This document shows, one piece after another, positions 12,217 to 22,029 of a stretch of 64,000 nt of DNA. The translations under genes and the position numbers were made by a program. Where the stretch lies: positions 1-64,000 of the forward strand of contig JAYWVB010000093.1 of the NCBI GenBank assembly GCA_039881045.1, read 5' to 3'. The notes under the pieces were generated by a model that ran no database searches, was not told the origin of the DNA, and saw nothing but the letters and a program-made list of their open reading frames with translations. Position 1 is the first letter of the stretch, and each line of letters begins with the position of its first letter. Source of the stretch: Chaetomium olivaceum. Taxonomy: Eukaryota > Ascomycota > Sordariomycetes > Sordariales > Chaetomiaceae.

Positions 12217-13251
12217 ATGCCTCGAAGGGTTCGGCACCGCAATGCCGAGCTCACAAGCCGGCCATTTTATGATGAAGCGCCGATGGTTGGTCCTCCCGAT
12301 TGTTCAGAAGCGGCCTTTGCGCAGCCGCTCCTCCGACGGTGTCATTTTGATCTTGAAGCCATCTCCTGGGTTGCTCTACTGAGCGGTGGACTTGACGGGT
12401 TGGTCTGGAAAGTCATGGTTGGTGAACGGGGACCTTTCGTGATCAAAGTCGTGCGTTCAATGATGCCCTCACACTCATGTTCGCCGTCGGACTGACACAC
12501 TAGCCAGTTTTGGGACACCAAGCCACTGCCATGGCACCAACTCTATTACGCGGCCCAGCGAGAGGCTGAAAATGCTGCCCTCATCGAGAAGATTACAGCT
12601 GCGGCTAGTCATGACACAGACACTCTTCCAATACGAGTACACGCTCGGCCGGTTGGCTACGAGGATGCAATTGATAATATGTTGGCTTTCTCCAACGAGG
12701 GCCGCCAGAGGCAGCAGGTGAAAGACGCGGATGGGGTGCAAATCTCATCCGTTCCACGCATGAAAAAGTGTTTCGGCTGGCTGAAGATCGACGGCGAATA
12801 TCTTCACAATCTCCCACAGCGGCGGCTACGCCCGATAACCGTCAGATTGCCCAAATACGGCGACCGTAGTATAATACGCGGCCAGCAGCACTTTGCCATC
12901 ATGTACGAGTACGTCCCGGAGGGCGATAACGACAAGGGCCAGATGCAGCAAGTCCTGGATTTCCTTTGGCGGGCTGGTTTCCTCTACGGTCAGACGCTTC
13001 AAAAGGAGAACTGGAAAAGCGGTGTGCTCGTTGACTTATCCGACTTCATATCTCCTCTAAATGACTGGTGGCATCCGAAGGGATACAAAAAGAGAGATGC
13101 CAGTCGGGCATTCTTACCACCCCCTCCACCTCCACCGCCGCCGCCACCTTCTAATTGGCCCGATTCAGAGAGCGACTCTGGCACGCCATCATCTACATCC
13201 CGTACATCGCTCGTATCGTCGTCCTCCTCCTCAGGCAATGAAGACGAATAG
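12217..13251 (+). CDS. atypical protein kinase-like protein
   Basis: Two exons, 12217-12450 and 12508-13251, with intron 12451-12507 (gtgcgt...ccag). The join reads FVIKV-FWDTK. The N-terminus has a glycine-loop-like LLSGGLDGLVWKV and a VAIK-like FVIKV lysine, as in fungal accessory kinase-like proteins. The C-lobe is reduced: no HRD motif is visible, and GVLVDLSDF may be a DFG-equivalent. It is therefore probably a degenerate or pseudo-kinase. A polyproline run (P11, near 13118-13150) and an acidic Ser-rich tail end the protein. It is not frameshifted. Its neighbour is the broken PD-(D/E)XK-like gene, same strand. The role is unknown. Confidence 0.65.
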
Positions 13252-13973
13252 CAAAGTTGTATAGCCGCCATTGCACGAGAATGCGAATTTCGCAATGCCG
13301 TAACTGCTGACGGAACCATACCTTCGCCTCAATTGTCGAACCAACGAGTCATGGGCTTGAAACTCGGGGGAGGAGCTGGCCATACTGTGTAAATTTGCAA
13401 GTGGAGGCAGTTCATATTAATACTTAGCGTTGATTTACCGTAGAGTCAGTGTGTAAACCTCTACCGATTGGGCTCTCTATTTCAAGGCAGGCCGAGATGA
13501 CTCAAGAGAACTGCAACAGGTTGTGGAAGCCTCGGTGTTAAGGTCCGCCGGTGAATGAGTCCGAGCGGGTCAAACACTGGGATGATGGGGCCGGGGTAAA
13601 GCTCCTCGAATGCACGGAAGAGGTGAGCGGCACCTGCTGATACCGAATAACCCTGCTGTTCAACCAGAAAAAACATACATTATAGGTCTCAAATGTCGTC
13701 CGTGGAGTGCAGGCAACGATGTTGACGCTGTCACATTGATGTTGTTCTTGTCGCACAGCTGGTATCACCTGTAGCCACCTGCCCTACCAAGTCACGGCCT
13801 GCCCAAAGGAGACTAGCGTAGTACAGACTCTCGCACGCACCCCGCTGTCCCACACTTCAAAATGCCCCAGTGAAGTCCCAAATTCCTTCCCTCGACTTCG
13901 AACTCCGCAACTTTCTCGTCCACGACGCAATAAACCTCACCTATAGAAGAAATTCTACTGGAAGACGGCCATC
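13252..13973. other. upstream region of the uL1 gene
   Basis: 722 bp that must include the promoter of the ribosomal protein gene. I see no ORF of note and no element I can name with confidence. Confidence 0.4.
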
Positions 13974-14803
13974 ATGTCTAAAATTACCGTCGGTATGCGA
14001 TACCAGCCACCCACGACTCTACGATCTCCAAACTGACCAATTTACAGCCGGTGTGCGTCAGAACGTTGCTGAGCTCCTGGAGTACAGCAACGAGACCAAG
14101 AAGCGCAACTTTCTGGAGACCGTCGAGTAAGCCGCCCGCGCATATGAATGAAGCGACTTGTAAATCGCCAGCTAACAACCACAAAGGCTCCAGATCGGCC
14201 TGAAGAACTATGACCCCCAGCGTGACAAGCGTTTCTCCGGCACTGTCAAGCTGCCCTCGGTCCCCCGCCCGAACATGGCCATCTGCATTCTCGGTGACCA
14301 GCACGATATCGACAGGGCCAAGCACGGCGGTGTCGATGCCATGAGCGCCGACGACTTGAAGAAGCTCAACAAGAACAAGAAGCTCATCAAGAAGCTGGCT
14401 CGCAAGTACGATGCCTTCGTCGCCTCCGACACCCTGATCAAGCAGATCCCCCGTCTGCTTGGCCCCGGTCTGTCCAAGGGTATGTTCAATCAGCGTCCCC
14501 GCATCTGGCATTGGAAACAGCAGAGACTGACCCTCCGTAGCTGGCAAGTTCCCCACCCCCGTTTCGCACGCCGACGACCTCAGCGCCAAGATTACCGAAG
14601 TCAAGTCGACCGTCAAGTTCCAGCTGAAGAAGGTTCTGTGCATGGGTGTCGCCGTCGGCAACGTCGGCATGACTCCGGACCAGCTGATCGCCAACATCAT
14701 GTTGGCCATCAACTACCTGGTCTCGCTGCTCAAGAAGGGCTGGCAGAACGTTGGTAGCCTGACCATCAAGGCTACCATGTCGCCTCCCAAGCGCATCTTC
14801 TAA
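13974..14803 (+). CDS. RPL10A: 60S ribosomal protein uL1 (L10a)
   Basis: Cytosolic large-subunit protein forming the L1 stalk, which acts at the E site in tRNA release. Four exons: 13974-13992, 14048-14126, 14187-14479 and 14541-14803. The introns are 55-61 nt, each with a good GTANG-type donor. The product starts [19 protein letters not shown], contains [17 protein letters not shown] and the uL1 core ending in [17 protein letters not shown], and ends SPPKRIF. Full length for the eukaryotic family (about 217 aa). The tiny first exon of 19 nt is typical of fungal ribosomal protein genes. The introns are too short to host a snoRNA. No frameshift. Confidence 0.97.
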
Positions 14804-16218
14804 GCGCGGGGACACCGTGTGCATCGACAATGGGGGGATAAAAAGGGTTTGGGGTCTCTCAGGCCACAGAGCATAATTCATAGCATGGTTTGGTCTCGCG
14901 GGCGAAAGCTCGATATCATGATTAATGAATCAATGTTGCTCTGATTTTCTCTGGTGCCGATGTGACGATTGTCTTGTCTCTTGAGTTCGAGGGCCATAGC
15001 CATTCTCAACCGCTGTAAAACAGGTTCGACGGGCGGCCTGGTGGATTGGATGGCCAGGCATGAGAACACTCCCGTCATGACGCTTCGTGCCTTTCGCCCC
15101 GAACCCCTCTCCTTCTAGGCCTATTGACGCATGGAGCACGTAACAACCAAAGGGGACGCGATGAGAGACATTTCACTCCGGCCGTCGATGCGCTCGCATT
15201 CCATAATTACGAGCTTGCTGGCCGATTGCGCTGCGCGATGGATCCAGTCGCCCGCTCGCTCAACCCGCAAGACATGTAGCAATTCAACAAGCAGCACACA
15301 CAAAAGGCAGCAAAAATGCAAAAGCACACAGAAAACAAAGATATGTCGAGACCACCCCACGGCCACGGACCTCGGCGAGTCGCCGTCCGTAGCTATGAAT
15401 TAAGGGAGAGATGGTCTAACGCACCCCTCCGGAGAGGGACGTTGCTGTTGGAGGCCGGGAACGGAGGAAGAATCATCGAGGAAAGAGACTAACCCTCAGC
15501 AAGCCACTGTGTGGAGCCGCCGCATCAAACAACACCCCCAAACACCCAGACGAGAAACTGACCCATCTATCTTCCGCTTCACGTGGCGGTGCAGGGGAGA
15601 CGGATGGGGTTCCAGGCTGGGTGATGGTGGTGTTGCTGATGAGGAAGGAAAAGGGAAAGGGAGAGGAAGTTGGGGAGGGGTGCGAAGTTTTTTTATGGGC
15701 GTTTGAGGGTGGGGCGGAGGCAGCTGGGTGGGGTGTAAGAGGGGAAAGTGTGATTGGTTGAGGAGCTGGTTAGGGTTTGGCTGCGGCAGGAGCTTGGTGG
15801 GGCCCGCCTGGCTGAGGCTGCTGCTGGTTTGTTCTGTGGATCGATGCCGATTCCGCAACACCATTGAGTTTGCAGGTTGATGACTTCGAAGTCTTTGCCG
15901 TGTATGTGGTCGTGGGGAGTTGAGGCCTTCTTTTTTCTTTTTTCCATTGTATTCTATTCTTATTTTTAATTTTATTTTACTCATTTCTCTCCCTCTTTCC
16001 CTTCTTCCTTTTTTGCTGCTCTTTTCTTTCTTTTCACGACGAGGAGTAAACAGTTCCGTTACGCAACAGCTCAAGCTGAGTTGAGCTTCAATGTTCAAAA
16101 GTCGACATGAAAGAACTCATGTATCGTTACATCTCGCACAACCCGATGGTCATTCCACCCGGTCGATTATACTCTATCATATTCTATCCGTTTTATAGCA
16201 GCCCCCCCTCTATGCTTC
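14804..16218. other. intergenic region, no gene supported
   Basis: Holds the 3' ends of the uL1 gene and the convergent NADH pyrophosphatase gene. A 200-codon minus ORF (15496-16098) is low-complexity Pro/Ser/Lys-rich with no family signal. T/C-rich tracts lie at 15930-16030. Confidence 0.45.
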
Positions 16219-17745
16219 CTACATCCTCGGTTGAACCCACCACTGCTCAACCACGGCAGTTATCAAGCGATTCGCAATGGCCGTCTGCGGCGGCAGCTTT
16301 AGGGCACCCTCGACATACCCCGCGGGCGGGCCCTCGCCCATGTTGCTCGTCCCCGTCACCAACGCCTCCTTCACCTCCTCCAGCGGGAACCACTTGGCAC
16401 TCTCCAGCTCGGCATCGTGGCCCAAGAAGATCTTCTCCCCATCCCCCGGCATGGCCTGGCCAATGGCACCGATCATCAGGCTCGCGGGGAACGGCCAGGG
16501 CTGCGAGCTGTGCAAAACAACCCGACCCACGGTCACGCCGCTCTCCTCCCACACCTCGCGGCGGACGGCCTCCTCGATGGACTCGCCGGGCTCCTGGAAG
16601 CCGGCGAGGGTGCTGTACCAGTACTGGGGCCAGCGGCGCTGGCGGCCGAGCAGGACCTTGGTGCCGTCGGCGCTGACGATGGCCATGATGACGGTCGGGT
16701 CGGTGCGCGGGAAGCTGTGGTTGGATACCGTGCCGCGTGTCGCGCAGGGACGTCGTTCCCGCGCCGGCTCGCCGTCGGGAACCCCGGCTCTGTCTGTTGG
16801 TGGGCACACCCGCTTCGTGCCCGCGTGTACTGAGAGTGTTGGCTGCCCGCACTGCGCGCAGAAGGGCGTACGCGCGTTCCAGTCCACCAGGGCGCGTGCC
16901 TGTCCGTACATGGCGGCTGGATGAGGTGTCAGTACCGAATCAATATCACTGAGCTGTCATCTCGACGCGGTGGGTGAAAGAGGGGCGGAGCGTGCAGTAA
17001 GAACGAAAAAGTAGACTGACCCTGCCCCGCCTGCAACCCCATATTCCTCAGCGTAGCCTCCTTGAACGTAAACCCCCTCTCCATCACCTTCTTGATCAAC
17101 TCCTCCGCCACGCCCGCCTTCGCCCCCCTCGGCGTGACATCCACGGCAAAGTACGGCGCCCCCTTAAAGTCCTTGTACGCAAACCCCTCCTTCTGCAACT
17201 CCTCTACCCCCTGCTGCTTCCCTTCCCCCTTCCCCTCCCCTTCCTCCTCCCTCCCCATCATCCCCAGCACCACCAGCACTATCACCAGCCAAAACCCCCC
17301 TATCATCCACCCCCAAAAACACCACCGTCACCCTCTCCGCCTCCACGCCCGAATCAAACCCCTCCACCATCTCCTCCTCCGTCCCCCAAAACGGCCCATC
17401 CTTCCCCGCACCCCCCGTCAAGGGAAGCACATCCTGCCCCCTCACAAACACCAACCGACTACTACTACTACTCCCACCCCCACTCCCACCCCCCTCCCGG
17501 ACATTGCCCTCCCCGCCATGATCGCTACGATCGCCATGCAGCGTTAGCGGGGCGAGTTTGTTCAGCAGCAGAAAGCGGGCGTCGGCGTGCGCGAACGCGG
17601 CGCGCAGGAAGGCGGTGTCGGCTCGTAAGAAGGAAAGCCGGTTGAGCGGCGAGCCGGAGAAGTAGTTGGAGGTTTCGGGGCCGTATTTTTGGGTTAGGTG
17701 GGAGGCTGGGGTCGGGGGGAGGGTGGGTAGGGCTGGGGCGGGCAT
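16219..17745 (-). CDS. NPY1: NADH pyrophosphatase, Nudix hydrolase (NUDT12/Npy1-like)
   Basis: Hydrolyses NADH and related dinucleotides to NMNH and AMP; members are often peroxisomal and take part in redox cofactor turnover and removal of NAD caps. The N-terminal domain (YFSGSPLNRLSFLR) is followed by FAVDVTPRG, a zinc ribbon starting FCAQCGQPT, and a Nudix box: GFQEPGES ... REVWEESGV with the catalytic Glu residues. Start at 17745 is chosen because homologous-looking sequence begins right after it; the same frame is open to 18222 through a low-complexity tract. Intron 16917-17020 is secure (LQAGQ-AAMYGQAR). A second frame change near 17204-17286 fits an 82-nt G-rich intron (gtgata...gggtag) but has no clear branch site, so an indel is possible. 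It ends PRM, a weak peroxisomal signal at best. Confidence 0.88.
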
Positions 17746-18499
17746 TTTGAGGGGTGGTGATTGTTGGGGTTGTTGGGGTTGGACTTGGGGATGTTGTTGG
17801 GGGTGTGGTTGTTGTTGTTGGTGGTGGTGGTGGTGGTGGTTTGGTGTTTGTGGGAAGGGGGTTGTTGTTGTTGTTGTTGTTGTGGGTGGTAGGATGGGGT
17901 ACGGGGAATGGGAGTTGGTGGAAGGAAGAGTGGAGGGTGGGGGGTAATGTTGGAGGGTTGAAGAGGGTATTGCTGAGTTCGGGGTGGGTTGGGGGTGAGT
18001 TAGGTGGGAGTTGGGTGAGAGAAGTGAGTAAAGACTGGCGAATCTCGTTTTATATCCGGCCAGTTTATGATATAATCCTGCTCTGTGGTATGGATTCATG
18101 ATGGCGGAATCTCCGGACTGGGGCGGGGGCGGGGTCTGTGGCCGCGGCATCGGGGCCGGCGCTCCACCAATGTCGCCTCGTCGTCCACCAGTTACAGTGA
18201 GCGAGTCTGATGAGTAATTCACGAATTCACCACCAGCAACTTCTGCTTATCAATGTAATCGGCATGGGTCAAGGAAAATCCCGTGTATCCGGGATGTAAG
18301 GTACTGTGTATGATTTGATGAGTTTTTTCGAGTCCGGTTGATGCTAGCTACCTTACTACTACTGTACCTAACGATAATCCAAGCCTGAGCCCAGGTGCTA
18401 TGTTCACCTACTCTAGTGAGAAAACAAAACAATCACTCATGTTAACCATCCCTGCGCCCACTTAATCCCCCTTCCCGGATCCCATCGAGCCTCTGTTAC
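17746..18499 (-). other. low-complexity 5' region of the Nudix gene
   Basis: The minus strand is rich in CAA/CAC/ACC repeats (about 17790-17890), which would read as His, Gln, Thr and Pro runs if translated. I take it as 5' leader, although an upstream in-frame ATG at 18222 keeps N-terminal extension possible. From 18223 to 18499 I see nothing else. Confidence 0.4.
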
Positions 18500-19300
18500 C
18501 TAATTCGCAAACGGGAGATCATGCAACGGACAACCATTCCGCACCAAACCAAACCGCCCAATATCCCGGCAAAGCATACAATCCGGCGGCGGGTAGGAGG
18601 CCGGAAACACGTCATAGCCCGCCGGGCGGAGAAGCCACTCGTGTGGCGGGGGCGTCTTGCTGCGCCGAGTCCAGTTCGTCGTCTGTTGCTCCCCCGTCGG
18701 CAGCAGGGGGCAGATACAGGAGTCGTTTGATGCCGGGAACCACGCCATGTCGATGGGGCACCACAGGGCGGTGGGAGGGCCTTTTGGCAGGGAAAAGCCC
18801 CATGAGAGTGCAGGCCCGGTGGTGATCGGATGGAGGGCGTAAGGGACGGAAGGGGGCGCCACCAGGAACGGAACCTGTGGCCGGTTCTCCTGGGGTGCTG
18901 CTGGCGGCTTGAGCCAGTGGTAGCCGGGAGGTGCCAGCGGTACGCGATGGAGTTTCGCGCACACGGGAACGGAGGGCGGAGGTACCCCGTCAGAGGGTCC
19001 GGAATCTGGGACCTGTGCCGCCGGCTGCGGCTGTGGCGGCAGGTAATAGGTCCCGAAGCCCGTGGATGGTGGCGCCATGGTGGGATGCGGCGGCTGGGGG
19101 TGGGATTCGGAGGCTAGAGAATTTGGTGGCACACGGAGGGCTGCGAAGCCTGGGGGAGCGAGATTGCCGAGGTAGGGTAGTTGTTGGGCCGCCAATCTGT
19201 TAGTCCAGGAGCGGTTGGCCACGACGGCGGATGGGGGGGTTGGGATCCCAGGCGAAGAGGAAGGAGATGGAAGGCCGGACATTGTGAGGTTTTTCGGCAC
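18500..19300 (-). CDS. proline-rich hypothetical protein with Cys/His tail
   Basis: Single-exon ORF of 266 residues, not recognised. The first 180 residues are Pro/Ser/Ala-rich. The C-terminal part is more ordered and contains C181, C195, C197 and a C241-x2-C244-x12-C257-x2-H260 arrangement (PPDCMLCRDIGRF ... GCPLHDL) that could bind zinc. There is no signal peptide or membrane segment. Start alternatives are 19300 (MPKNLTM) and 19282 (MSGLPSPSSS). The ordered, Trp-rich C-terminus on one strand makes coding likely. A role in nucleic-acid or protein binding is conjecture. Confidence 0.55.
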   Translation of the reverse strand: MPKNLTMSGLPSPSSSPGIPTPPSAVVANRSWTNRLAAQQLPYLGNLAPPGFAALRVPPNSLASESHPQPPHPTMAPPSTGFGTYYLPPQPQPAAQVPDSGPSDGVPPPSVPVCAKLHRVPLAPPGYHWLKPPAAPQENRPQVPFLVAPPSVPYALHPITTGPALSWGFSLPKGPPTALWCPIDMAWFPASNDSCICPLLPTGEQQTTNWTRRSKTPPPHEWLLRPAGYDVFPASYPPPDCMLCRDIGRFGLVRNGCPLHDLPFAN

Positions 19301-20177
19301 GGGTGCAACGTCTGAGTGTACGAGCGGAGCAAAGTGCGTCGAGAATCTGGAGGTGTTGTGTGAGAGAGAAGAAAAGGAAGGGACAGGCCCGTACTCGATC
19401 GAGCTCTAGAAGAAAGGCAGCAGTCCGCGCACGTACACCAGCATAGCGTCATGGTGCCTAGGGGGCTGAAGGTCAGCTGTAGCTCCAGAACCGTGCGCGG
19501 TTGGGGTGTCCGGGTAGATCTAGGCGTATGAGTACGTCTTCATCCGAACATTCTCCATCATCGTTGGCGTCAGTTGATCATCCGATCCGTCATCGAGGGA
19601 GGGGGTATTATGGTAAGTGCCGGAACGGGCTTCCGGTTTATGGTTGAGTGTATTGGTTGGCTTGCTTGGAAGAGAAGTGTGCGGCTTGCATTTCGCAGCT
19701 CCAATAACAGTTTTTTCTCGACCTTTAATAAGTATGACTGACCATTTCCTTTCCTATCTTGACCTCTACGGGTGACCTCTGGATCACTTCTCGTCATAGC
19801 GAACGAAGTAAAAACCGGGCTTATACATCTAGCAAACGGAACGCAAACGCTGAAGATTTCGGCCTTATTCCAGAACCTGGTTTTATGTTTCGTCTCGCCA
19901 ACTTCAACTCTCAGAAGAGTCTCACCAGGTCAGGAAACTCATTCTAGAATCTCGGTCACTCAGCGGCCAGCCTCTCCTTCTTTTTTTCGTCAAGTTCAGA
20001 CTTTATTCTCTGCAAAAGTGTGTGGTATTTCCACACCGCCGTCGCCAGATTCCCCTCTAGCCAACGTTTATTTCCCGATCCTGGGGCGCAGGACCAGGAG
20101 CTTCCTACCTTGCATTCTTCTCGGTCGACAGGTGAGATAGAGAAGGATCTGGTCGGTTCACTCAACCAAGAAACGCT
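19301..20177. other. intergenic region, no gene supported
   Basis: 877 bp between two minus-strand genes. It holds the promoter of the proline-rich gene and the 3' end of the deaminase-like gene. Only short ORFs. Confidence 0.4.
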
Positions 20178-20936
20178 TTAAAGCGTGACATGTCTGATCC
20201 GACGACATTGACGTCGTTCGATCCGAATCCGTTCGATTGCGCCGAAATCTTCCGAAGTCGGATCGGCCCAGTTGGCAAACGCTTGACCTTTCATAGGTCC
20301 CTCAGGAAAGGACAAATGCCCGTCTTCGTTGTACACATGATCAATGCGATGATCGTCGAGAACCCTCTTGCAGTCGGCACAGGGTACCTTGGAGATGCCG
20401 ACGACGCCAAGCTCCAGATTACTTTTTCGCATGTAGTTGACAATCTGCATCTCGGCATGCAAGCGCCCATTTTCCTCCTTGCTCTGCGGCAGATGCTGGG
20501 GCATGAGTACGTCGACGATGCATTCGCGCGTCTGCTCAAACGTCGCAAACGACTCACGGACGGCGGCGTCGTGACGGCCGTCGTGCAGGCCGAACTCGCT
20601 GTTGACAAAGACACCCCTGAGGGGCTTCCGGATCCCCTGCTCTGTGCGCTTCTTTATGTTGGCGGCGATGACAATCCGCTTGCCGTCTTTCGAGATGCCG
20701 ACGGCCACGGTGTCCATTCTCCGCTCGTTGAAGTACTTCTTCCAGTATGATCGGAGATCCGCCCAGAGCTCATGGGCGAGTACTAGTGTTGGCTGGTCGT
20801 GAATTTCTCTCTCCTCGTAGATCCTTTTCAGCGCAACCTGGGCGGCTTTGGCGTGGTCGGTCATCCAGAATTCCCAGCTCAGGTGGTAGGCAAGCTCCTT
20901 GGCCAGCTCTTTTTGAGCCTCGGGGGTGAGATCCAT
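20178..20936 (-). CDS. deaminase-fold protein (HAE / PCxxC zinc site)
   Basis: Uninterrupted 252-residue ORF. Residues 160-162 are HAE (LHAEMQIVNYM) and residues 185-189 are PCADC (ISKVPCADCKRVL), the zinc-ligand and catalytic-Glu pattern of the cytidine/nucleic-acid deaminase superfamily. The first 110 residues are helical and charged (DLTPEAQKELAKELAYHL), followed by a strand-rich part (VAVGISKDGKRIVIAANI). This is not the short housekeeping cytidine deaminase or dCMP deaminase layout. It resembles the fungal and bacterial deaminase families that comparative work relates to polymorphic-toxin deaminases, but I cannot assign the subfamily. There is no signal peptide and no obvious immunity partner next door. 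Substrate is unknown. Confidence 0.6.
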   Translation of the reverse strand: MDLTPEAQKELAKELAYHLSWEFWMTDHAKAAQVALKRIYEEREIHDQPTLVLAHELWADLRSYWKKYFNERRMDTVAVGISKDGKRIVIAANIKKRTEQGIRKPLRGVFVNSEFGLHDGRHDAAVRESFATFEQTRECIVDVLMPQHLPQSKEENGRLHAEMQIVNYMRKSNLELGVVGISKVPCADCKRVLDDHRIDHVYNEDGHLSFPEGPMKGQAFANWADPTSEDFGAIERIRIERRQCRRIRHVTL

Positions 20937-22029
20937 GGCTGAGGTTGGTTTAGGGGGTTTAATAAAAAGGATGAAGCATGGTCACTTGAAGTTTGCCGCT
21001 CTGTCGGCCGACCTTTGACTTTGGAATGGAGCTAATGAACTGGAATACTTCACTCCCATCGCGTATAACGTTGTAACTCTCCAGCGGGATAAAGACCCAA
21101 GATGCCGGGAGTGCCGACCTGTTGAGGTTCACCAACGAATGGATAGGAAACGACGGGCATGACCCATTTTTCGCCTGGACCTTAGGTTTGCGATAACCAC
21201 CTCAACCCCTCAATGTCCGGGTGCCCAACGTCGGGTCTCTTCACAGGCTCTGGTTCTGCAACAAAGGTGATTCTGTCAGTCATTGGTTAACGTTTCGCAG
21301 CATCATGGGTTCCTCGGAGAAAGGCATTCTGCTGTTTAGAAGGAAGTTTGTTGCAACACGAGTCCACGGCATCATCTGGCAGGTGACGGAACTGGTCGCT
21401 AATGGTCTTTTTGAATATCAATAAGATCAAAGGTAGAGTCAACTCCAAAAAGGTTACCAAACATGTACCGCTCGTGGTTAAGATGATAGTGGTCTGGGTG
21501 GGACAGGATCATATATGCCGTGTGCAGTGGGCACCAAACCAGGCTGGATCAAGGATGCGTCAAAGTATCAAGAGTTAACCTGGCGATCCAGCAGCTGGTA
21601 CCTTACCTAGTATGTATTCCGTATTGCGTAAAATTACGGCTCACCTTACAGATTACAGATCTATACGGGGCTGGCGGGGGACATATCAGGACTCAGGGAC
21701 AAATCCCATAGGTTGGGGTCCGTGCGCGAGTCTTTGGTGGTCGACCAGTCAAGCTTCAGCAACAATTGAACAGCCGAGCGTCGTCAACCTCTCTCGAGAT
21801 AATCGCGACACTGCTCACCTCAGCCGCTACGGCCACGAATTGCGACACCTCTTTCGCAAAGCTGTCGCTCCCAATGGCGCACCCAACAACATAATCCTCA
21901 CGAGCCGCTCCAATTGCAACTTGTACCTCTGCAAAGACGAAACGAACATCCATCCTCCCGAAGCCAAACCCGAGAGAGAACAAACACCCAGCCGAGAAAA
22001 CGAACAACCACAAAGAAAAAAAAAAAAAC
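20937..22029. other. intergenic region between divergent genes
   Basis: Separates the minus-strand deaminase-like gene from the plus-strand COG1 gene, so it carries both promoters. An A-rich run (about 22016-22029) sits immediately before the COG1 start. No further gene seen. Confidence 0.45.

Noticed and set aside
15496..16098. 200-codon minus ORF rich in Pro/Ser/Lys
   Set aside because: Composition reflects CT-rich DNA; no ordered segment or family.
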